From the NCBI GenBank assembly GCA_017463155.1, contig JAFTPT010000011.1, forward strand, positions 1 to 64,000: a stretch of 64,000 nucleotides of DNA, read 5' to 3'. The translations under genes were made by a program, and so were the position numbers. Below the pieces are notes generated by a model, which searched no databases, was not told the DNA's origin, and saw only the letters and a list, made by a program, of their open reading frames with translations. The DNA comes from Blautia sp. (GTDB lineage Bacteria > Bacillota > Clostridia > Lachnospirales > Lachnospiraceae). Numbering within the stretch: the stretch's first letter is position 1; every line of letters begins with the position of its first letter. This document shows positions 36,695-44,226 of the stretch, piece after piece.

Positions 36695-36920
36695 AAAGGG
36701 ATCTTCTCTCCCGCGGAGGGAGAGCTGATCCCAATGGAAGAAATCCCTGACCCCGTATTCTCAGGCGGCGTCATGGGGGAATGCGTCGGCATCCGGTCGA
36801 CAGATGGAAGGGGATATCGTCGAGCAGGGCCAGCTGGTCATGGAAGCGGATCTTTCGCTGATCCGGGCCAGAGGCTATGATCCGATGGTTATCGTCGTCA
36901 GGATCACCCCCGATGCATGA
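36695..36920 (+). pseudogene. Decayed glucose-type PTS EIIA relic
   Basis: Right after the enzyme I stop, and in the same frame, the DNA reads KGIFSPAEGELIPMEEIPDP then VFSGGVMGECVGI, the opening strand block of glucose-family EIIA. The frame then ends in nonsense. In another frame, from 36804, it reads MEGDIVEQGQLVMEADLSL and ends VIVVRITPDA with a stop, the closing block of EIIA. About 70 residues between the two, including the phosphorylated HAIG histidine region, are missing. An internal deletion with frameshift is the simplest explanation; the relic cannot carry phosphate. It ends one base before the convergent alpha-galactosidase stop. Confidence 0.8.
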
Positions 36921-39119
36921 TCAGTCCTTCACTGCCTTCAGATGATACAGAAAAGCCGTGTATTCCGGGATCTCACGCGGAACCGGAATGCCGGCATGCA
37001 TAAGCGCGGTGCCGCTCGCGGTTATGACGTTCCCGTCGCCTTCCACGGTATAAAAGAGATCCGGCCTGAGGCCTTTGCATTTGATATATTCCTGCGGACC
37101 GTTCATGGTCACGTTGACCGTCACCACCGTCAGGAGCGCTTCACTCTTATCCTTTGCCACAGTCTCCCACGCGACCAGATTGACCGGTTCAAAGGGGTTG
37201 GACAGCCTGTAATAGTCGCCGAAGAAGTTCAGGTCATAGTACTTGTGGTACTGCTCGCTCATCTTCTTACAGGCGAGGATCTCCTCCTCGCAGAGCTTTG
37301 TCGAGTCAAGCTCATAGCCGAAGGTCCCGCACATGGCGATCGCGGCCTTGGTCTCAAAGGGGACCATCGGGCTTGCCTCCGATACATGCGCGCCCATGCT
37401 GCTGACCGGATAGACGAAGGAGGAGCCGTAATGCAGCTTCAGATTGTCCAGCGGCTTTGTATTGTCAGAACTCCAGTACTGCACAAAATAGGTCAGCATC
37501 GCGGAGTCAAAGCGTCCGCCGCCGCCCGCGCAGCCTTCAAACATGATATCCGGATGTGTCTTGATGATCCCGTCCATGACTCTGTAAAGACCCAGCACAT
37601 ACCGGTGCGACACCTCTCCCTGCTTATCGGCCGGGAGAGAGTTTGACCACAGGTCCGTGATCGCGCGGTTGATATCCCATTTCACATAATAGATATTGGC
37701 ACTGTCCAGGATCCGGTTGACACTCTCTATCAGATAATCCTGGACTTCTTTTCTGCTTAGATCCAGGGCCAGCTGGTTGCGGCTCCGGACCGCGTGCCTT
37801 CCCGGGATCTCCATGGCCCAGTCCGGATGGGCGCGGAACAGATCCGAATCCTCCGACACCATCTCCGGCTCAAACCAGATCCCGAATTTCATATCCAGGT
37901 CATTGATCTGCTGCACGAGCTTTGTCAGGCCGCAGCGGATCTTTTTTTCGTTGACGTACCAGTCTCCCAGGCCGGAATTGTCATCGTCGCGCTTGCCGAA
38001 CCAGCCGTCGTCCATGACGATCATCTCGACGCCCATCTTTTTGGCCGCCCTGGCGATCTCCACAAGCTTTACGTCGTCAAAGTCAAAGAAGGCCGCTTCC
38101 CAGGTGTTTAAGAGCACCGGGCGCCGGACATCCTTCACAAACTTGCTCCTGTTCAGGTTGTTCCGGAAAAAGTCATGATACCTGCGGCTCATCCCGCCGA
38201 GGCCGTCATGTGTATAGGTCATCAGGACCGCCGGCGTATCAAAATCCTCTCCCGCCTCCACGGCGTAGCTGAACAGCCTGTCATTGATCCCCATGACGAG
38301 ACGGGCCTGGTCGTACTGGTCCAGCTCCGCTTCCGCGAGGAAGCTTCCGGAATACATGAGGGAAAAGCCGTAGCACGAACCATACTCCTCATTGGCCGAA
38401 CGGTCCGCCAGCGCGATAAAGGGATTCTGCTGGTGGGAAGAGATCCCCCGTCCGCTTCGGATCTTATGTACGTGGTGAGTCAAAGGCTGACGCTCGACCT
38501 GACGTTCCAGTCCGTAGCGTCCGGGCAGAGAGATCAGATCCATATCCGCCCCGTTCAGGTAATCCATGTTCATGGACATGATCCTTTTCAGCTGAATGGT
38601 CCCGTTTCCGCCGTTATGCACCCTTGCCGCGCGCATGATCATGTCCGCCTCAAAAAAGACGGAATAGAAAAGCGTGACCTGCACCTTTGTCACGGCATCC
38701 TCAAGGACCAGTTCGAGCGTATCCACCGTATCCTGCTCCGTGGCAAACGCCGTGGGCAGGCCCTGCAGGGTAAACGCCCCTTCACAGATCCTGTGGCTCT
38801 TATATCTGCCGTTGAAGGAAAAACTGCCGTCCGCATTCTGGACCTCGATGGAATTGATCCTGAAATCGCCCTGCTGCTGCGTGGTAAATTCCTGCGGCTG
38901 GGCGTCCAGCGAAAATGTACGTTCCTGCAGAGAGTCATAGGGATTTCCCGAAAAGCCCCTGTCATACTGCCTAATCAGGTAGATCAGGTCCTCATCGCAC
39001 ATCTTCGGCCCGTAATAAAGGTGCTTCACGTAATCCAGATTGCCGATCTTCAGCTGATAGGTGGTGTTTTTCGTCTGCAGAGAAAAGGTTTTTCTTTTTT
39101 CGTTGTAAATGATCCCCAT
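36921..39119 (-). CDS. Alpha-galactosidase, GH36
   Basis: The 732-residue product has the GH36 layout: an N-terminal beta-sandwich (1-320), a barrel (about 330-640) and a short C-terminal sheet. Catalytic residues are D482 (nucleophile, YVKWDINR) and D552 (acid/base, WSSDNT); DDGWFGKRDDD and GCAGGGGRFD are also typical. There is no signal peptide, so it acts on imported raffinose, melibiose or similar oligosaccharides in the cytoplasm. Length matches the family (720-740). AGGA lies eight bases before the ATG. It may be the last gene of the riboswitch-controlled unit, although the 171-base gap before it could hold its own promoter. Confidence 0.95.
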   Translation of the reverse strand: MGIIYNEKRKTFSLQTKNTTYQLKIGNLDYVKHLYYGPKMCDEDLIYLIRQYDRGFSGNPYDSLQERTFSLDAQPQEFTTQQQGDFRINSIEVQNADGSFSFNGRYKSHRICEGAFTLQGLPTAFATEQDTVDTLELVLEDAVTKVQVTLFYSVFFEADMIMRAARVHNGGNGTIQLKRIMSMNMDYLNGADMDLISLPGRYGLERQVERQPLTHHVHKIRSGRGISSHQQNPFIALADRSANEEYGSCYGFSLMYSGSFLAEAELDQYDQARLVMGINDRLFSYAVEAGEDFDTPAVLMTYTHDGLGGMSRRYHDFFRNNLNRSKFVKDVRRPVLLNTWEAAFFDFDDVKLVEIARAAKKMGVEMIVMDDGWFGKRDDDNSGLGDWYVNEKKIRCGLTKLVQQINDLDMKFGIWFEPEMVSEDSDLFRAHPDWAMEIPGRHAVRSRNQLALDLSRKEVQDYLIESVNRILDSANIYYVKWDINRAITDLWSNSLPADKQGEVSHRYVLGLYRVMDGIIKTHPDIMFEGCAGGGGRFDSAMLTYFVQYWSSDNTKPLDNLKLHYGSSFVYPVSSMGAHVSEASPMVPFETKAAIAMCGTFGYELDSTKLCEEEILACKKMSEQYHKYYDLNFFGDYYRLSNPFEPVNLVAWETVAKDKSEALLTVVTVNVTMNGPQEYIKCKGLRPDLFYTVEGDGNVITASGTALMHAGIPVPREIPEYTAFLYHLKAVKD

Positions 39120-39129
39120 ATGTAAATCC

Positions 39130-39276
39130 TCATTCCTTCACCGCGATGCGGCCTTGCCCGTAGGGCCCGGCATATTCATCTCCGATGATCCCTTTGTCCA
39201 TTCCTGCGATATATTCCAGCAGCACTTCACTGTCTGTTTCATCTGCTTCCTCCAGTATAACGGCATTGCGGAAGTT
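39130..39276 (-). pseudogene. Orphan C-terminal coding fragment
   Basis: An open stretch of 48 codons ends in TGA at 39130 and is bounded upstream by an in-frame TGA. It has protein-like composition (LEEADETDSEVLLEYIAG, then YGQGRIAVKE) but no start codon in a useful place. It looks like the 3' end of a lost gene. I do not recognise the family. A different frame with GGAGG and an ATG would give a 34-residue peptide, which is less protein-like. Confidence 0.35.
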
Positions 39277-39290
39277 TCAAACAATGATTA

Positions 39291-40097
39291 CTAGCCTCCG
39301 ATCACGCAGGTAAGGCCATGCTTTTCCACGACCGTTTTCAGCTCCCGCATTTTTTCGATGGTCGGTGTCGGGAGATCTCCCATCAGGTACGGCCGTCCGA
39401 GACCGACGTATTTGTCGTATCCCAGCCTGTGATAGGGAAGTATATGCATCTGCGTTACTCCCGGAAGGGACGCCGCAAAAGCCGCGATCGAGTCGATCTC
39501 CGCCGGCGTGTCATTGAAGGTCGGGATCACCGGCGTACGGACGATCAGTCGGCATTTCCCGGACGAGGCCACACGTCTTGCATTCTCCAGGATGGGCCTG
39601 TTGTCCTTTCCCGTGAATTGCTCGTGCTTGACCGGGTCGGTGTGCTTGATATCCATCAGGTACTGGTCCAGGTACGGCAGGACGCCCTCGATGGCAGAAT
39701 AATCAACGCGTGCCATACTCTCGATCGCCGTGGAAAAGCCCGCGTCCTTCGCCGCGTGCAGAAGATCCCGGGCAAAGGCCGGCTGCAGCAGGCATTCTCC
39801 CCCGGACAGCGTAAGTCCGCCCTTGGAGCGGCGGTAATAGATCCGGTCCTGCTCCACAACGCGCATGACCTCCTCCACCGTCGTATCCTCCCCGACCGTC
39901 TTTACCTTGCCGTCCGGCTCTTTCATCGTTTCGATCTCTCCGGACTGAGACTCCGGATTGCAGCACCAGCGGCACCGCATGGCACAGCCTTTTAAAAAGA
40001 CAATGGTACGGATCCCGATCCCGTCATGCACCGAATAACGCTGGATATCAAAGATCCTGCCTTTTGTTTTCAGATACGCAAAGGGTTCTGCTGTCAT
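39291..40097 (-). CDS. Glycyl radical enzyme activase (radical SAM)
   Basis: The 268-residue product has the radical-SAM motif CX3CX2C at C38, C42 and C45 (GCAMRCRWC), then TLSGGECLLQP for SAM binding near residue 97. It uses SAM to abstract hydrogen from the glycine of its partner, here the glycyl radical enzyme 21 bases upstream. It lacks the extra eight-cysteine ferredoxin insert that most dehydratase activases carry after the first motif, so in this respect it resembles the pyruvate formate-lyase activase. GGGGAG lies before the ATG. It is cotranscribed with the enzyme under the B12 riboswitch. Confidence 0.93.
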   Translation of the reverse strand: MTAEPFAYLKTKGRIFDIQRYSVHDGIGIRTIVFLKGCAMRCRWCCNPESQSGEIETMKEPDGKVKTVGEDTTVEEVMRVVEQDRIYYRRSKGGLTLSGGECLLQPAFARDLLHAAKDAGFSTAIESMARVDYSAIEGVLPYLDQYLMDIKHTDPVKHEQFTGKDNRPILENARRVASSGKCRLIVRTPVIPTFNDTPAEIDSIAAFAASLPGVTQMHILPYHRLGYDKYVGLGRPYLMGDLPTPTIEKMRELKTVVEKHGLTCVIGG

Positions 40098-40118
40098 AAG
40101 TGCTCCCCATTCCTTCCA

Positions 40119-42647
40119 TCAGAATTCATAGCCCTGCTCCGTACGGTTGATGATGTCATCCTGCAGCGACTTTGACAGGGTGGTAAACAGTGCGGAGTAA
40201 CCGGCTACCCTGACCACAAGATAAGGATATTTCTCCGGATGCGCCTGTGCATCCAGAAGCGTCTGCTTGTCGACGACGTTGAACTGCATGTGCATTCCCT
40301 TCTGGTCAAAGTAGGTACGGATCAGGGATTCAAAATCATTGAGGCCCTTCTCGCCCGCCAGTGCGGACGGATGGAACTTCTGATTCAGAAGTGTCCCGTT
40401 GGAAGCGATCATGTGGTCGATCCTTGCCACGGAGTTGGCTGTCGCGGTCGGACCCTTGCGGTCATGGCCTGCCATGGGACCGATCCCGTCCGCCACCGGC
40501 GTGTGGGCAAAACGGCCGTCCGGAGTTGCCCCCGTCTGCTCTCCGAGAGGAACATTCGCCGATACGGGATAAATGCCGGCATGGAACTGTCCGCCCCGCG
40601 GATTTTTGTACTTCTGGATCGGGCGTGTATACAAATAGGCGACCTCCCTGGCGAAATAATCCACCTCCGGGATGTCGTTTCCGTATTTCGGAACCTCCTC
40701 GATCATCTCAAGGAGCTCCTCGCAGTGTTTCCTGAGGTCTGCCGGGATCGACGACGTCTTCAGATCCGCCACGATTTTCTGGATCTCCTCCTCCGACACT
40801 TCTCTTCCGTTCTGCTTCATCGTATTTACGATGGTGAAGGTCATATCCTTGATGGACGCGTCATCCAGACCCTTTCCGAAGTTCAGGTCCAGTGCCTGCT
40901 TATATTCTTCCAGCGTAAGCTTCTTCTGCTCGTACACGAGCTGTTTTACGGCGTACAGAGAATCGGAGACATTGGCGATCCCGAAGCACTGCGGGCCGGT
41001 AAAATTGTAGATGGCGCCGCCCTGTTCCGTTGTCTTGCCGGCTTTGATACAGTCATCGACCATGCAGGAGAGCCAGGGAAGCGGCACCCGCTCGGCGTGC
41101 GCACAGTCAATGGCATTGTCCGCATTGACCAGCAGGCCGATCTGGTATTCCATCTGCTTTTTGTAGGCATTCCAGAAATCCTCGAAGGTCCGAAGCTCCG
41201 AAAGCTCTCCGGTGCGAAGTCCCACCTGGACGCCCTTGTCCATTCCATTGGAGAAAACCATCTCCAGGGGACGGCACATGTTGAAGAAAGCCGCGTCATG
41301 CCAGCCCATCATCTTGCCGGGTACATGCGGCTCCACGCAGCCGATAATGCTGTAGCAGCGGGCATCCTCCAGGCTGATCCCGCGGTTCATGAGCGCGGGA
41401 ATGATCACCTCATCGTTATAGTAGGCCGGCAGACCGATCCCGGTACGGGTAAGGCGGCAGGCTTCATGCATCAGGTCGTGCGGGGAAAGATTCCACACAC
41501 GGATGGAAAGGGACGGGGCCGGAAGTCCTACGTGATCCGAGGCCCAGATGCACATAAAGGAGAGATCGTTGGTCACGTCCTTTCCCTCGGCATTCTGGCC
41601 GCCGACGATCAGGTTCTGGAACAGGCTGTAGCCGGCAAAGCCCCTTGCGGAGGCCGCGTCCCGGCACTTGTTCAGGTCGTTCAGTTTGACGTAGATGCAG
41701 TCGATCAGCTCCTGCGCCTTGTCCCTGGTGATATTCCCGGCCTGCATGTCTTTCTCATAATACGGGAACATGTACTGGTCGAACCGTCCGGGCGAGATGG
41801 AATGACCGCTGGACTCCATCTGCAGAAGCTGCTGGATGAACCAGAAGCTCTGACAGGCTTCCCAGAAGCCGTTGGCGCCTCTTCGCGGGACATTGTGGCA
41901 GTTGCGGCTGATCGTAAGAAGTTCTTCCTTGCGGACCGGATCGGTTTCTTTTTCCGCCATGGAAGCTGCAAGTACGCTGTATCTTTCGGCGTAGCGGATC
42001 ACGCCCTCACAGGACAGGATCATTGCCGTCAGAAGACGCTCCTTTGTGCAGTAATCGGCATCACCGACATCCATACCGGAGAGCTCCCGGCGGATCTTCT
42101 CGATGATCCCTTCAAACCCGTATTCGAGGACCTCCCAGTATTTGACGCACACGTGCCCCACCCCGTTGTAGAAATAATTCCCCGGGGTAAAGACATTGTG
42201 GTCGATCGCGGTGAGGGTGGCTTTGCTCATATAGGAAGTAGCCAGCTCGCTGCTGGTGCGCCCGGCCCAGTAAGGATGGACCGACCGCAGAGCTTCTTTG
42301 GTCTCCTCGGAGATAAAGAACGGATCCGCTTCACGGTGTTCCACCGTCTCGAACTCGTCATCCAGCCATGTATAGGAAAACTCCGGATAGGTCTGGCACC
42401 CTCTCGGCGCGAGCGTGGAGCTTCCCACGATCAGTTCCTCCGGCCGGATCGTGATGGGAATATTGTCCAGAATATGCGCGAACGCAAGCGCTCTGCGCAT
42501 GACCATCGGCTGCCCTTCCGTCCCGAGGTAGGATTCGGTCAGGAGCAGCGCGCGGGAAGCTTCGATCTCGGGCATCTTTGCGTACAGGTGCTCGACAAGC
42601 CTCTGGATCCTTGGACTCTTCTCCGTGGGTGAAGCATTATAACTCAT
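40119..42647 (-). CDS. Glycyl radical enzyme, diol/glycerol dehydratase-like
   Basis: The 842-residue product has the two hallmark sites: thiyl C437 in IIGCVEP and the radical glycine G816 in RVAGYSA. The GCVEP loop with Glu two residues after Cys marks the eliminase/dehydratase group, not pyruvate formate-lyase. The Asp fourteen residues after the Cys (GWHDAAFFN), and the histidines in NGVGHV and SGHSISPGRF, correspond to the catalytic Asp and His residues of the B12-independent glycerol dehydratase as I remember them. Glycerol or 1,2-propanediol is thus the likely substrate; choline or hydroxyproline cannot be excluded without alignment. No microcompartment shell genes are present in the window. 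AAGGAGG precedes the ATG. Expression is under a cobalamin riboswitch. Confidence 0.9.
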   Translation of the reverse strand: MSYNASPTEKSPRIQRLVEHLYAKMPEIEASRALLLTESYLGTEGQPMVMRRALAFAHILDNIPITIRPEELIVGSSTLAPRGCQTYPEFSYTWLDDEFETVEHREADPFFISEETKEALRSVHPYWAGRTSSELATSYMSKATLTAIDHNVFTPGNYFYNGVGHVCVKYWEVLEYGFEGIIEKIRRELSGMDVGDADYCTKERLLTAMILSCEGVIRYAERYSVLAASMAEKETDPVRKEELLTISRNCHNVPRRGANGFWEACQSFWFIQQLLQMESSGHSISPGRFDQYMFPYYEKDMQAGNITRDKAQELIDCIYVKLNDLNKCRDAASARGFAGYSLFQNLIVGGQNAEGKDVTNDLSFMCIWASDHVGLPAPSLSIRVWNLSPHDLMHEACRLTRTGIGLPAYYNDEVIIPALMNRGISLEDARCYSIIGCVEPHVPGKMMGWHDAAFFNMCRPLEMVFSNGMDKGVQVGLRTGELSELRTFEDFWNAYKKQMEYQIGLLVNADNAIDCAHAERVPLPWLSCMVDDCIKAGKTTEQGGAIYNFTGPQCFGIANVSDSLYAVKQLVYEQKKLTLEEYKQALDLNFGKGLDDASIKDMTFTIVNTMKQNGREVSEEEIQKIVADLKTSSIPADLRKHCEELLEMIEEVPKYGNDIPEVDYFAREVAYLYTRPIQKYKNPRGGQFHAGIYPVSANVPLGEQTGATPDGRFAHTPVADGIGPMAGHDRKGPTATANSVARIDHMIASNGTLLNQKFHPSALAGEKGLNDFESLIRTYFDQKGMHMQFNVVDKQTLLDAQAHPEKYPYLVVRVAGYSALFTTLSKSLQDDIINRTEQGYEF

Positions 42648-42671
42648 GTGATATCCTCCTTGTTTATTTCC

Positions 42672-42710
42672 TTAACAAAGAAAGCTGAGGCATCAAAAAA
42701 ATGCCACAGC
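42672..42710 (-). terminator. Intrinsic terminator in the leader (riboswitch expression platform)
   Basis: GCTG-GGCAT pairs with ATGCC-CAGC around a T-rich loop, then TTTCTTTGTT. It sits between the cobalamin aptamer and the start codon of the glycyl radical enzyme, where a ligand-controlled terminator is expected. Confidence 0.75.
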
Positions 42711-42769
42711 CGTATTTCTGTGATTAAAATGAACAAGACCAGTGAACCGCTGTCTGTCCATGCCGGGCT

Positions 42770-42968
42770 CTCAGCAGGTCTCCTGACTGGTGCTTCCGGC
42801 AGATAAAGCTGCCGGGACCTGGTCCGGCCTTCTCGGCAGTAAAGCCAATGGCGGGCAAAAGCCCCGGACCGGTCCGAAACACTCACAGTGGCGGCACCGT
42901 TCATGATTCTCACATGATTCCCTATTATCCTGCGAGGCTGCATCCCCACAGGCACTGAGTAAGCCTTC
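42770..42968 (-). promoter_or_regulatory. Cobalamin riboswitch
   Basis: The minus strand shows the conserved core of the AdoCbl class: GTGCCTGTGG start, AGGGAATCATGTGAGAATCA, then GAACGGTGCCGCCACTGTGA, a variable stem, and the closing GTCAGGAGACCTGC (B12 box region). Order and spacing match known cobalamin riboswitches. It lies about 120 bases before the glycyl radical enzyme ATG, between a strong promoter and a terminator, so cobalamin should switch the operon off by early termination. The 103-codon frame through this stretch is an artefact. Confidence 0.93.
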
Positions 42969-42982
42969 TGTTTATCAATAAA

Positions 42983-43011
42983 ATCATACCATTCAGGAGT
43001 ATTTCTGTCAA
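42983..43011 (-). promoter_or_regulatory. Promoter of the riboswitch-controlled operon
   Basis: TTGACA (43006-43011), 17-base spacer ending in TGG, TATGAT (42983-42988). The aptamer begins about 15 bases downstream. Confidence 0.9.
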
Positions 43012-43131
43012 TAAAAACGGACCACCCTTATCTGTATTTCTTTGTCCTGTCAGATCATGTTCTTCCGATAAGTTCTTGCATCATATCCACGTTTGGATAT
43101 CCGTTTTCATGTTATTCTGTCCTCTCAGTGT

Positions 43132-43932
43132 TTACAGTCTGTCTTTGATCCTGCCGAAATCGATCTCACACTTTCCGCCCGAGATGGCGATGGGGATCCT
43201 TTCGGTGAACGGATAACTCTTCGGCGTCAGCGATTCGTCCGAAAAATCATAGACCTGGACACGCTCTTCCTTCGGATCAATGATCCAGTATTCACGAACG
43301 CCTGCGTTCTTATATTTGTAGGTCTTGAGAAGCATGTCCTTGGCCCTGGTGGAATCCGAGAGGATCTCCACCGTCAGATCCGGGGCGCCTGAGAAGCACC
43401 TTTTTGTCCGGTCAAATTCCGTGCAGACCACAAACAGATCCGGTTGGACCATGGTCTTGTCATCATTATCAAGCTGCACATCGCAGGGCGAAAGAAACAC
43501 CCGGCAGTCCTTTCCGTGCGCGTCCGCACAGGCACGGAACTGCAGATGCAGCTCACCAAGGATCGTCTGGTGAGTGAGCGAAGGTGCCGCCATGTCAAAG
43601 ATCTCCCCGTCGATCAGCTCCACCCTTCTCTCATCCGGAATGGCGTAGTAATCCTCCAGGGTATATTCACCCCGGCGCTTTTTACCATACGCAGGGGCAG
43701 CCTCCTGCACCCGGCCGGGCTGTGAAAGGCTGCCATTGGAATAATACATGCCGGATCGTTCTTCTTTACGCAGTACCCGCTCGAGAGCCTGCAGGGTCCG
43801 CTGCCGTGGAGAATCCGTTGCGCCTGAAAAGATCTTCTGTACCGTACTGAAAGGCACACCGGAAAGCTTTGCCAATGCTTCATTGGACAGTCCAAGTTCC
43901 TTTTTCCTGTCCCTCATCTCCTGAATGGTCAT
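43132..43932 (-). CDS. HTH - Uma2 family (DUF820) nuclease-like protein
   Basis: The 266-residue product has an N-terminal XRE-type helix-turn-helix (residues 1-57: LSNEALAKLSGVPFSTVQKI) fused to a Uma2/DUF820 domain (about 88-260) of the PD-(D/E)XK superfamily. Visible active-site pieces are GEIF, VQPDLFVVC and PDLTVEILS, with a lysine-bearing KYKNAGVREYWIID after it. Uma2 proteins are numerous in cyanobacteria and Firmicutes and their function is unproven, though a nuclease fold is established. Its own promoter carries an inverted repeat that may be bound by the HTH part. AAAGGAG lies seven bases before the ATG. Confidence 0.88.
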   Translation of the reverse strand: MTIQEMRDRKKELGLSNEALAKLSGVPFSTVQKIFSGATDSPRQRTLQALERVLRKEERSGMYYSNGSLSQPGRVQEAAPAYGKKRRGEYTLEDYYAIPDERRVELIDGEIFDMAAPSLTHQTILGELHLQFRACADAHGKDCRVFLSPCDVQLDNDDKTMVQPDLFVVCTEFDRTKRCFSGAPDLTVEILSDSTRAKDMLLKTYKYKNAGVREYWIIDPKEERVQVYDFSDESLTPKSYPFTERIPIAISGGKCEIDFGRIKDRL

Positions 43933-43985
43933 TTTGCACTCCTTTCAGCCAAATATGGTCTATGATATCTTATACCTATTTATAT

Positions 43986-44034
43986 CATTCCATTTATGTG
44001 CCTTAACAATACCGTATATGGAATGTTTTGTCAA
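43986..44034 (-). promoter_or_regulatory. Promoter of the HTH-Uma2 gene with inverted-repeat operator
   Basis: TTGACA (44029-44034), 17-base spacer, TATTGT (44006-44011). CATTCCAT (43986-43993) and ATGGAATG (44018-44025) form an inverted repeat centred on the -10 box, a classical repressor site position. Autorepression by the encoded HTH protein is inferred. Confidence 0.75.
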
Positions 44035-44111
44035 TCATTTTCAATATCAAAAGGATCTCCAGAGAACAATTTGGATCATGCAGACTGTCCCGGCAATCCT
44101 TACCAGCAAAC

Positions 44112-44148
44112 GAGAAGGCCGCACCCGGTTCATCGCCGGATACGGCCT
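44112..44148 (-). terminator. Possible terminator after the giant repeat protein gene
   Basis: AGGCCG pairs with CGGCCT around an inner CCGG/CCGG stem; a weak T-rich tail (TCTCGTTTG) follows. It lies about 80 bases after the stop codon. Confidence 0.45.
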
Positions 44149-44226
44149 ACTCTCTTCCATCCTGCTCCGGAACAGGTGCTCCGGGTCAGGTATTCTGCCA
44201 GCGTTTGGCGGCAGGTTTGTTCATTT

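Noticed and set aside
42644-42955. 103-codon minus-strand frame before the glycyl radical enzyme
   Set aside because: It translates the cobalamin riboswitch and terminator; RNA motifs explain the conservation.
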